Of a DNA stretch of 64,000 nt, positions 32,757 through 39,383 are shown piece by piece. The position numbers were made by a program, and so were the translations under genes. Source of the stretch: Nocardioides limicola. GTDB taxonomy: Bacteria; Actinomycetota; Actinomycetes; Propionibacteriales; Nocardioidaceae. The stretch covers positions 143,482 through 207,481 of the forward strand of contig NZ_JAERJA010000006.1 in NCBI RefSeq assembly GCF_016827675.1, given 5' to 3'. Numbering within the stretch: position 1 is the stretch's first letter; each line of letters begins with the position of its first letter. The notes below the pieces were generated by a model, which saw only the letters and a list, made by a program, of their open reading frames with translations, did not search any database and was not told the DNA's origin.

Positions 32757-33739
32757 GAGCCCCGCCCGGTGGCCCGGGCCGCGACTCCCCGTGCGGTCGG
32801 TGCTGGCACGGTGCCCAGCACGGACGTCACCACCGAGGCGCCGGACACATCGCTCATCCACAGCTCGGGACGGATGGTGATCCGGTGCGCCAGTGCCGGC
32901 ACCGCGACCGCCTTGACGTCCTCGGGGACCACGTAGTCGCGGCCGGCGATCACGGCGTACCCCCTGGCGACCAGCATCAGCGCGAGTCCGCCGCGCGGGG
33001 AGGAGCCGACCAGGGTGTGATGGTGCTCGCGGGTCGCGGTGGCCAGCGCCACGCAGTAGCGGCCGATGTCTGGGTCGACGGTGACCGTCTCGACCGCGGC
33101 CTGGATGGACAGCAGTTCCTCGGGGCCGACCACCTGCGGCACCTGCTGCTCCTCGCGTTGGCGGTGCAGGCGACGCCGCAGCACCTCCCACTCCTCGTCC
33201 GCAGTGGGGTACCCGAAGCCGACCCGGAGCAGGAACCGGTCGAGTTGGGCCTCGGGTAGCGGGTAGGTGCCCTCGTACTCGATCGGGTTGGCGGTGGCCA
33301 GCACATGGAACGGGGGTGCCAGGGCGAAGGTCTCGCCCTCGACGGTGATCTGGCGTTCCTGCATCGCCTCCAGCAGCGCCGCTTGGGTCTTCGGGGGCGT
33401 GCGGTTGATCTCGTCGGCGAGCAGCAGTCCGGTGAACAGCGGTCCCGCACGGAACGTGAACTCGGCGGTGCGCTGGTCGTAGATGAACGACCCGGTCAGG
33501 TCGGCCGGCAGCAGGTCGGGGGTGAACTGGACGCGGGTGAACTGCAGGCCGAGTGCCTGGGCGAAACTCCGGGCGGCCAGCGTCTTGCCGAGGCCGGGGA
33601 AGTCCTCGAGCAGGACGTGACCGCCGGCCAGGATGCCGCTGAGCACCAGGGTCAGCGGCTCCCGTTTGCCGACCACGGCCGTCTCCACCGCGTCCAGCAC
33701 GGCAGTGGCCCGCTCCGCGGCGTCGGTGATGGGGTTCAT
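32753..33739 (-). CDS. MoxR-family AAA+ ATPase
   Basis: A 328-residue AAA+ chaperone. Walker A is EDFPGLGKTLAARS (near residue 44), Walker B LLLADEINRTPPKTQ, sensor 1 VLATANPIEYEGTYPLPEAQ, and the arginine-rich QLDRFLLRV follows. MoxR ATPases help mature metal or cofactor-containing complexes or respond to envelope stress, usually with DUF58 and VWA partners. ATG 33739 follows GAGGAGG. It sits third in a five-gene coupled operon (DUF4129, small membrane protein, MoxR, DUF58, membrane protein). VWA genes, common in other MoxR loci, are not visible here. Confidence 0.94.
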   Translation of the reverse strand: MNPITDAAERATAVLDAVETAVVGKREPLTLVLSGILAGGHVLLEDFPGLGKTLAARSFAQALGLQFTRVQFTPDLLPADLTGSFIYDQRTAEFTFRAGPLFTGLLLADEINRTPPKTQAALLEAMQERQITVEGETFALAPPFHVLATANPIEYEGTYPLPEAQLDRFLLRVGFGYPTADEEWEVLRRRLHRQREEQQVPQVVGPEELLSIQAAVETVTVDPDIGRYCVALATATREHHHTLVGSSPRGGLALMLVARGYAVIAGRDYVVPEDVKAVAVPALAHRITIRPELWMSDVSGASVVTSVLGTVPAPTARGVAARATGRGS

Positions 33740-34077
33740 GCGTCCTCCTCGAGTACGGCGAGCAGGTCGGTCAGCTCCTGGCGGTAGCGATCCGGGTCGG
33801 CCAGCGGCGGGTCGGTGAGGAACCGGCGTACCCGCGAGTCGGAGTCCCGGTGCAGTCGGGCCGCCAGCATGGTCACCACCTTGTGGGTCTCGTGCTGGTC
33901 CCGGGAGCCGACCAGTCGGACCAGTTGGGTCAACCGCTGGTCGCGGGCGCGTTCCTCGCGGGTGGCCAGCGGCGTCTCGCCGGGCCATTCCACGCCGATC
34001 ACGGTGTCGGCCAGCCGCCCCGCGCTCCACAGCACGCCGAGCAGGGCGGCGGTCAGGGCCAGCCACAGCAGCGTCAT
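33736..34077 (-). CDS. Small membrane-anchored protein of the MoxR operon
   Basis: A 113-residue protein with one N-terminal helix (LLWLALTAALLGVLWSAG), then a charged helical cytosolic part rich in Arg and Asp (REERARDQRLTQLVRLVGSRD) and a short acidic end. Both ends overlap neighbours by four bases. I recognise no family; similar small single-helix genes are common between DUF4129 and MoxR genes in actinobacteria, presumably as part of the same membrane assembly. Confidence 0.65.
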   Translation of the reverse strand: MTLLWLALTAALLGVLWSAGRLADTVIGVEWPGETPLATREERARDQRLTQLVRLVGSRDQHETHKVVTMLAARLHRDSDSRVRRFLTDPPLADPDRYRQELTDLLAVLEEDA

Positions 34078-34799
34078 CGGGACACCCCCAGGCCGGCCAG
34101 GAGTCGCTCCAGGCAGGCCCGTGCCTCGAGTCGGTGCTCCTCGGTGACGGGATGCCGGGAGAAGCGGGCCTCTTCGTAGAGGGTGGCCAGGCGCCGGATC
34201 GGCTGCTCGTCGAGGCCGTACGCCGTGAGCGCTCGCTCCACGAACTCGGTGGGGGTGTCGGCGAGGCGTCTCGGCAACTGTTCGGTGAGGGTGGCGCCCT
34301 CGAGGCGCAGCCAGGCGGCCACGATCGCGTTGCGTGGCGGCCCCTGGGCGATGTCGTCCAGTCCTCGGCGCAGTTGCGCGGGCAGGGTGTCGGGAAGGTC
34401 GTCGGCCTCCTCCCGCGGGGTGCTGGTGACGCCGGCCCGGGCGCCGATGTCCCCGGCGAGCCGGCGGCGGCGCACCACGCTCAAGAAGATGGCGGCCAGG
34501 ATCGCCAGGACGACGATGCCGACGGTGGAGAGGGCGACCACGAGCAGCAGGCCGACCAGCCAGGGGGACGGCTCGTTCGAGGGCAGCGTGGGCCCCGACG
34601 GCAGTGGCGCCCGCTGGCCGGTCTCTTCGGGGGGCGGCCGGTCGTCAGAGGTGCCGGGGTCGGTGCGGGAGTCGCTGGCCGGGGCGGGATCCTGCCAGCG
34701 CAGGCCGTCGTGGGCGCCGGAGGCGAGCGCAGCCATCAGCACCACCAGCACGCCCAGGGCGAGGATCGGTGCGAAGCGGGGCCGGGTCTCCGTGCCCAT
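34074..34799 (-). CDS. DUF4129 domain protein
   Basis: A 241-residue protein with two membrane helices (about 13-30 and 78-105) enclosing a Pro/Asp/Ser-rich extracytoplasmic loop, and a cytosolic C-terminal DUF4129 domain. The conserved IVAAWLRLEGA and the DTPTEFVERAL helix are clear, followed by LATLYEEARFSRHPVTE. DUF4129 domains occur with transglutaminase-like and MoxR systems. It heads the operon; TAGCCT at 34806-34811 (minus strand) is six bases from the ATG, so the message is probably leaderless. No transglutaminase domain is fused or nearby. Confidence 0.88.
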   Translation of the reverse strand: MGTETRPRFAPILALGVLVVLMAALASGAHDGLRWQDPAPASDSRTDPGTSDDRPPPEETGQRAPLPSGPTLPSNEPSPWLVGLLLVVALSTVGIVVLAILAAIFLSVVRRRRLAGDIGARAGVTSTPREEADDLPDTLPAQLRRGLDDIAQGPPRNAIVAAWLRLEGATLTEQLPRRLADTPTEFVERALTAYGLDEQPIRRLATLYEEARFSRHPVTEEHRLEARACLERLLAGLGVSR

Positions 34800-34805
34800 A
34801 CAGGC

Positions 34806-34811
34806 AGGCTA
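34806..34811 (-). promoter_or_regulatory. -10 hexamer, leaderless start of the MoxR operon
   Basis: Minus-strand TAGCCT, six bases before the ATG at 34799. The expected transcript starts at or beside the start codon. Confidence 0.5.
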
Positions 34812-34842
34812 GACCCACTCGGCGGAACCGGCCGCGTGGCCG

Positions 34843-35415
34843 TCAGGGAGATCGCTCTCCCGGAGCGGGGTGCTCGCGGTCGTAGTGCTTGAGTGCCTCC
34901 TCGCAGGCTCGTCTTCCGAACGGGGCCATCGCGCCCATGAGGAGGCGCCACAGCGGCCGCGGCAGGGGCGGCTGGTAGTAGTCGTTCCGCACCGCCAGGC
35001 TGGCCATCAGTGCGGGCTCGGACGGCCGACCGCCGGGGGGCGGCAGTCGGCCGTCCCGCTGCAGTCCGGCCAGCGCGCGCATGATGCGCTCGAAGTCCAT
35101 TGGTGGCACCACGGTGACTTTCACCTTCGCCAGTTCGTCACCGGGGTTGGTGAAGGTATGCAGTCGGCCGGGCGCGACGACCACCGGCACGCCGGGCTCC
35201 AGTGGCCGTCGGCTTCCGTCCAGCAACAACTCAACCGCGCCGCTGACGAGTTCGAATGTCTCCTCCGGCCTGTGGGCGTGCGGGGCGGGCCCGCCGCCCG
35301 GCTGCACCTCGACCTCGACCACAACCCTGGAGCCGCCGGACTCTGCTGATGTTTCCACGAACATGAGCGCCTCGCCCTGTGCCGGGTTCTCGACCCTCCG
35401 CCAGTCCTCAGTCAT
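34843..35415 (-). CDS. Cupin domain protein
   Basis: A 190-residue protein. Residues about 20-110 form one cupin barrel: motif 1 is GGGPAPHAHRPEETFELVSG (two His and a Glu as metal ligands), motif 2 PGRLHTFTNPGDEL. The last 80 residues are helical, including PLPRPLWRLLMGAMAPFG, which may lie on the membrane. Function cannot be assigned; cupins of this kind bind small ligands or act as dioxygenases. It overlaps the upstream membrane-protein gene by four bases (ATGA), and the pair lies opposite a TetR gene with a perfect operator palindrome between them. Confidence 0.85.
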   Translation of the reverse strand: MTEDWRRVENPAQGEALMFVETSAESGGSRVVVEVEVQPGGGPAPHAHRPEETFELVSGAVELLLDGSRRPLEPGVPVVVAPGRLHTFTNPGDELAKVKVTVVPPMDFERIMRALAGLQRDGRLPPPGGRPSEPALMASLAVRNDYYQPPLPRPLWRLLMGAMAPFGRRACEEALKHYDREHPAPGERSP

Positions 35416-35813
35416 CCGCGTACTCCTTCCTTGTCCTGTGTCTCATTTCGTAGCGCCAACCCCGCCGCCAACGCCCGCAGGGCGCCGAGTACAGGGCCGA
35501 AGGGCAGCGCGAACCCGATCCAGTACGCCAGTTCGAAGGGCAGCAGTGCGAACGAGAGCCACCAGCCCACGCGCGGCCGGATCCACAGCACGATGCCGAG
35601 CACGACCTCGGCGGCGCAGACGACGACGAAGCCCACGAGGAGGGGGACGGTGGTTGGGACGCCGACATCCAGGAATGGGCCATCGCCGTACGTGGGGAAC
35701 CCCAAGAACATCCAGACCGAGCCGGACTCCGCGAACCGGAGGGTGCCGATCACACCGGGGATGCCAAAGCCGAGTCCGAGCAGGAGCGATAGCCCGCCCG
35801 CGACCTTGTTCAC
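35412..35813 (-). CDS. Four-helix membrane protein coupled to the cupin gene
   Basis: A 133-residue integral membrane protein with four hydrophobic helices (GGLSLLLGLGFGIPGVIGTL; VPLLVGFVVVCAAEVVLGIV; WLSFALLPFELAYWIGFALP; VLGALRALAAGL). I recognise no family with certainty. The start is a GTG at 35813 that overlaps the stop of an 11-codon upstream frame as GTGA, suggesting translational coupling. The gene and the cupin are probably repressed by the divergent TetR regulator. Confidence 0.65.
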   Translation of the reverse strand: MNKVAGGLSLLLGLGFGIPGVIGTLRFAESGSVWMFLGFPTYGDGPFLDVGVPTTVPLLVGFVVVCAAEVVLGIVLWIRPRVGWWLSFALLPFELAYWIGFALPFGPVLGALRALAAGLALRNETQDKEGVRG

Positions 35814-35845
35814 GTCTCGGCGTCCTGTCCGGCCCCGGTCTGCAT
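35810..35845 (-). CDS. Short upstream frame (possible leader peptide)
   Basis: ATG at 35845 with an excellent GGAGGAG a few bases upstream encodes MQTGAGQDAET and then TGA. The TGA overlaps the GTG start of the membrane-protein gene (GTGA). The membrane-protein start itself has only a weak ribosome site, so ribosomes may be delivered by this frame. A sequencing or real frameshift joining the two is the alternative. Confidence 0.35.
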   Translation of the reverse strand: MQTGAGQDAET

Positions 35846-35860
35846 GACTCCTCCTGCGCC

Positions 35861-35885
35861 GTTACTAGTGACAGTCACTAGTAAC
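35861..35885. promoter_or_regulatory. 25-bp perfect palindromic operator
   Basis: Arms GTTACTAGTGAC and GTCACTAGTAAC around a single A, without mismatch, in the divergent space between the membrane/cupin pair and the TetR gene at 35911. A further half-like GTCACTGGTAG follows at 35887. It lies just upstream of TAGTCT (35895-35900), the likely -10 of the TetR gene. Confidence 0.7.
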
Positions 35886-35910
35886 CGTCACTGGTAGTCT
35901 CGGCCTCGTT

Positions 35911-36546
35911 ATGACCCCTGTCAAGAGTTCCCCGCTGACGCGTCGGCAGAAGGCGGCCGCGACCCGTGAGCGGATGCTGCAGGCGGCCATCGAGGTGTTC
36001 GCGGAGCGCGGGTACGTCGGTGCCCGGATGGCCGACATCGCGACCCGCGCCGGCGTGGCTGTCCAGACGCTGTACTTCACGTTCCACACCAAGCCGGAGC
36101 TGCTGCAGGCGTGCTACGACTACGCCGTGCTCGGCCCCGACCGGCTGCCACCGCCCGAGCAGCCGTTCTTTGCTGCGACCCTGACCGCTCGGTCGGGTCG
36201 CTCCTCCCTCCGAGCATTCGTGGCTGGGAACGCCGAGATCCTGGCGCGGGTGGCCACCACCGACGAGGTGGCCAAGGCAGCACTGCATGAGCCTGAGGTC
36301 GCGTCCGTCGTCGAACGCAGCGAGGACCTTCGTCGCCTGGGCTACGGGCAGGTCGTCGCCACGCTGGCGGAGCGCTTCTCCCTGAGGTCGGGCCTGGACG
36401 CGGAGACGGCGACCGACCTACTGCTCATGTACGCGGGCAGTGCCACCTACCTGACCCTGACTCGATACGGCTGGAGTCGAGAGCGCTATGAGGCTTGGCT
36501 CACCGACACCCTGGCCCGGCAGTTGCTGGCGCGGCCGGGTAGGTAG
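35911..36546 (+). CDS. TetR/AcrR-family transcriptional regulator
   Basis: A 211-residue repressor. The helix-turn-helix is at about residues 15-60: RERMLQAAIEVFAERGYVGA, MADIATRAGVAVQTLYFTF, then HTKPELLQACYDYAV. A mostly helical ligand-binding C-terminus follows. A TAGTCT hexamer ten bases before the ATG and the 25-bp palindrome just upstream indicate autoregulation and control of the divergent membrane/cupin pair. The inducer is unknown. Confidence 0.92.
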   Translation: MTPVKSSPLTRRQKAAATRERMLQAAIEVFAERGYVGARMADIATRAGVAVQTLYFTFHTKPELLQACYDYAVLGPDRLPPPEQPFFAATLTARSGRSSLRAFVAGNAEILARVATTDEVAKAALHEPEVASVVERSEDLRRLGYGQVVATLAERFSLRSGLDAETATDLLLMYAGSATYLTLTRYGWSRERYEAWLTDTLARQLLARPGR

Positions 36547-36743
36547 GCCTTGCGGGCGCCGCGATGGAGGCGCGCGAGTGGATGCTGCGGATGTTCACGT
36601 ACCAACAGGACCGCCGCGACCACCGGGGAGCGACTGCTGCGCTTCTCGATCGCTCCGCGTTGGCGGAAGTTGCCGGCGGTCATCGCCTCGGCGTTGCGAG
36701 GTTGACCAAGCGGCGTTTCGGGACGCCGGGCAGGATGGGGTAC

Positions 36744-37256
36744 ATGCCCAGAGTCCTCGCCCTGCTTCTCGTCGGCGCCCTTCTGATCGGGTGCGGGACC
36801 GGCAGCGTCCAGAGCAACGGAGACGCGCAGGCCCCCGGGTCCGGAGATGCGCAGGCGCCGGCGACGGTCCTCGACTTCACCGGCGCCACGCTGGCCGGAG
36901 AGGAGTTCTCGGGCGCTTCGCTGGCGGGCAGTCCAGCGGTGCTGTGGTTCTGGGCGCCCTGGTGTCCGACCTGTCGGGCACAGATCCCCAATCTGACCTC
37001 GTTGGCAGCCGAGTACGGCGACCGGGTCAGTTTCGTGGGCGTGGGCGGGCTGGCCTCGGAGGATGACATCACCCAGCTGGCCGGGAGCATCGACCACCTG
37101 GTGCACCTGATCGACCTGGACGGCGACGTGTGGCGGCACTTCGGCGTGACCGCCCAGTCGACCTATGAGGTGATCGACGCCGACGGCCGGATCGTCTCCT
37201 CGGGCTTCCTCACCGACGCAGACCTGAACACACTGGTCGCCGACCTGGCCCCGTGA
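36744..37256 (+). CDS. TlpA-like thioredoxin-fold lipoprotein
   Basis: A 170-residue exported thiol-disulfide protein. The signal peptide ends with LLIGC (lipobox cysteine near residue 17), followed by two GDAQAPG/A repeats as a linker. The AhpC/TSA-Redoxin fold has the active site WAPWCPTCRAQIP (CPTC near residue 77) and a later cis-Pro region QSTYEVIDADG. ATG 36744 follows GGATGGGG; ATG 36735 in frame is an alternative. It overlaps the CcdA-like gene by one base (TGATG), so reductant from the cytoplasm probably reaches it through that protein. Cytochrome c maturation genes are not in the window. The preceding 197 bases hold no gene. Confidence 0.88.
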   Translation: MPRVLALLLVGALLIGCGTGSVQSNGDAQAPGSGDAQAPATVLDFTGATLAGEEFSGASLAGSPAVLWFWAPWCPTCRAQIPNLTSLAAEYGDRVSFVGVGGLASEDDITQLAGSIDHLVHLIDLDGDVWRHFGVTAQSTYEVIDADGRIVSSGFLTDADLNTLVADLAP

Positions 37257-38113
37257 TGCCGGACGGGATGGCGCTGGCCGTCGGCGCCGGCCTACTGGCT
37301 GCGGTGAACCCGTGCGGGTTCGCCCTGTTGCCGGCGTACCTGTCGCTCTTCGTGGTCGGGGACCAGCCAAGCCGCCTGGTGGCGGTTGCTCGGGCGATGC
37401 GGGCCACCGCCGCGTTGACCGTGGGTTTCAGCGGCGTGTTCCTGCTGTTCGGCCTGGCGATAGCTCCGGTGGCGTCGTGGGTGCAGGGCTATCTGCCTGC
37501 GTTCACGGTGGTGCTCGGGCTGGTGGTGGCGGCTGCGGGAGCCTGGGTGCTGGCCGGTCGACGGCTGCCCGCCTTCACTCTGGGTGGGCGTGGTGGCTCC
37601 GGTGTCCCGACGCGGTTCTGGCCGATGGCCGGGTTCGGTGCGTCGTACGCGATCGCCTCGCTGGGCTGCACCATTGCGCCATTCCTGGCGGTGGTGGTCA
37701 CCGCCTTCCGGGCAGGCTCGACGGTGGATGGGGTCACCCTGTTCCTCGGGTACGCGGCCGGGATGGGTGTGGTGGTCGGCGCGGCGAGCCTTGCGGTGGC
37801 GCTGGCCCGTACCGGGACCCTCACCAGGATCCGGGCCGCGGGAGCCTGGCTGCCCAGGCTGGGCGGAGCAGTCCTGCTGGTCGCCGGAGGGTATGTGGCG
37901 TGGTACGGCGGGTGGGAACTGCGGGTGCTGTACGCCGGTGCCGGGCGTGACCCGGTGATCGCTGCGGGTGAGCAGGTGCAGCACTGGCTGGCCGGACTGG
38001 TCTCGGGGGTCGGCGCGGGTGGCTTCGTGGTGGTCGTGCTGGTGCTCGCGGTCGGGGGCGTGGCGTTGGGGTGGCGGCGTCAGCGTGCCCAGCGGTCCAG
38101 GAACCTCAGGTAG
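37256..38113 (+). CDS. CcdA/DsbD-type transmembrane electron transporter
   Basis: A 285-residue membrane protein with seven to eight helices. The two redox cysteines sit in AVNPCGFALLPAYL (near residue 21) and in SLGCTIAPFLAVV (near residue 140), the paired positions used by CcdA to pass electrons from thioredoxin outward. Partner: the TlpA-like lipoprotein encoded directly upstream, with overlapping stop and start. An extra C-terminal helix (GGFVVVVLVLAVGGVAL) extends beyond the usual CcdA length. The 3' end overlaps the convergent hydrolase gene by 34 bases. Confidence 0.92.
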   Translation: MPDGMALAVGAGLLAAVNPCGFALLPAYLSLFVVGDQPSRLVAVARAMRATAALTVGFSGVFLLFGLAIAPVASWVQGYLPAFTVVLGLVVAAAGAWVLAGRRLPAFTLGGRGGSGVPTRFWPMAGFGASYAIASLGCTIAPFLAVVVTAFRAGSTVDGVTLFLGYAAGMGVVVGAASLAVALARTGTLTRIRAAGAWLPRLGGAVLLVAGGYVAWYGGWELRVLYAGAGRDPVIAAGEQVQHWLAGLVSGVGAGGFVVVVLVLAVGGVALGWRRQRAQRSRNLR

Positions 38114-38958
38114 TCGGCGACGGCGCGCTCGAACCACTCGCCGGTGTAGATGTCGAAGTGGCCGATCGGGTAGCGCTGGATCCGCACCTTGGGTGCCTTC
38201 GTGAGCAGCCTTTCGGTGGCTCGGGCCGGTGCGACGGTGTCGGTCTCGCAGAGTGCGACCAGCATCGGGCAGTGAACCTTCTTGGCGAGTCGCCCGGGGC
38301 GGTTGGTCATGATCTGCAGGCCCACTCGCGCGGCCACCTCGTTGCGGAAGTCGAGCCCGTCGGGCACCAGACCGAGGTAGCCCGGGATCACGTCGGGGGC
38401 GTTCATCAGCGCGGCGGTGCGCGGGTTCCCGGCGAGTGGCAGCATCACCGGGCTCTTGCCGGTCAGTCGACGGAGCTGGTCGTGCAGGACCCGCCCCATC
38501 ATCCGGGGCACTGTCCGGGGAGCCACGGTGAAGGCCGAAGCGATGCCGTCGGTGAACGGGCATTGGGCGATCACGGACTTCACTCGCGGGTCTGCGGCTG
38601 CCGTGGCGATCACGTGGCCGCCGCCGAAGGAGGTGCCGAAGATCGACACCCGGTCGGGGTCGACCCCCGGCAGGCTTCGGGTGAACTCGAGGGCGGCTTT
38701 CCAGTCCTCGCGCTGTCGGCCGATGTCGAGCAGTTGCCGTGGTTCCCCACCGCTCTCCCCGAAGTGGCGATAGTCGAAGACGACACAGACGAAGCCGGCG
38801 GCGGCGAACCGCTCGGCGTAGGCGGCCAGCCCCATCTCCTTGACTGCGCCCAGCCCATGACCGAGCACGATGGCCGGCGCGGGGCTGGTCGCCTGGTCCG
38901 GCCGGAACACCCAGCCGGCACACTCAGTCTCGCCGGACGGGAAGCGGATGATCTCCAT
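38080..38958 (-). CDS. Alpha/beta-hydrolase family protein
   Basis: A 292-residue soluble hydrolase. The oxyanion region is VLGHGLGAVKEM, the nucleophile elbow SIFGTSFGGGH (Ser near residue 112), and the C-terminal His lies in YPIGHFDIYTG. The long FDYRHFGESGGEPR loop is typical of the dienelactone-hydrolase / peptidase S15-like branch. Substrate not predictable. I start at 38958 (MEIIRFPSGE), preceded by GAGAGGGGTC; the frame runs on for 22 codons with no ribosome site. The gene ends inside the convergent CcdA-like gene. Confidence 0.87.
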   Translation of the reverse strand: MEIIRFPSGETECAGWVFRPDQATSPAPAIVLGHGLGAVKEMGLAAYAERFAAAGFVCVVFDYRHFGESGGEPRQLLDIGRQREDWKAALEFTRSLPGVDPDRVSIFGTSFGGGHVIATAAADPRVKSVIAQCPFTDGIASAFTVAPRTVPRMMGRVLHDQLRRLTGKSPVMLPLAGNPRTAALMNAPDVIPGYLGLVPDGLDFRNEVAARVGLQIMTNRPGRLAKKVHCPMLVALCETDTVAPARATERLLTKAPKVRIQRYPIGHFDIYTGEWFERAVADYLRFLDRWAR

Positions 38959-39034
38959 CGGACCCCTCTCTCGATGATGCCGCCGCCAACCTAACCCGGG
39001 TCCGGCCCAGGCCGAGCCCCCCACGCCGCCCTTG

Positions 39035-39106
39035 TTCGGTGGTCGAGTGCCGCCTGCGTTCGGTGGTCGAGCGTCGTCCCTGTTCGGTGGTCGGGCGTCG
39101 CGTCGT
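39035..39106 (+). repeat. 24-bp tandem repeats preceding the left inverted-repeat block
   Basis: TTCGGTGGTCGAG starts recur at 39035, 39059, 39083 and then 39107, exactly 24 bases apart; the second half of each unit varies. The stretch 38959-39034 upstream holds no gene. Further TTCGGTGGTCGA starts lie at 39226, 39259 and 39283. Confidence 0.85.
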
Positions 39107-39215
39107 TTCGGTGGTCGAGTGCCGCCGAGGTACGAGGCGGTGTATCGAGGCCACGCCCCCGAGGTCGTCCGGGGTCTCGATACGCTCGCTGGCGCTCGCT
39201 ACTCGACCGCCGAAC
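39107..39215 (+). repeat. Left composite repeat block (inverted mate at 40973-41077)
   Basis: A 48-bp element (39107-39154), beginning TTCGGTGGTCGAGTGCCGCC and ending TATCGAGGCCAC, then a 16-base spacer, then a 45-bp element (39171-39215) around CTCGATACGCTCGCTGGCGC. The same pair occurs in reverse order and orientation at 40973-41077, so the DUF222-HNH gene is enclosed by a long inverted repeat. Confidence 0.85.
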
Positions 39216-39282
39216 CACCGCCCTGTTCGGTGGTCGACCGCCGAACCACACCACCCTGTTCGGTGGTCGAGTGCCGTGCCTG

Positions 39283-39330
39283 TTCGGTGGTCGAGTGCCG
39301 CCGAGGAACGAGGCGGTGTATCGAGGCCAC
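39283..39330 (+). repeat. 48-bp dispersed repeat, extra copy
   Basis: Full-length copy of the 48-bp element (GAGGAACGAGGCGGTGTATC core) just outside the 3' end of the HNH gene. It differs from the 39107 copy by few bases. Confidence 0.85.
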
Positions 39331-39383
39331 CCCCCGGCCACCCCGGACAGGCCGGTGGCCCCGCAACCGGTGGGGTTGCGGGG

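Noticed and set aside
36564..36743. Longer N-terminus for the TlpA-like protein starting at 36564
   Set aside because: It would bury the lipoprotein signal peptide about 60 residues inside the protein.
39035..39330. 48-bp and 24-bp repeats considered as a CRISPR array
   Set aside because: Spacing is irregular, copies occur in both orientations and inside a gene, and the intervening sequence is not unique spacer-like DNA.
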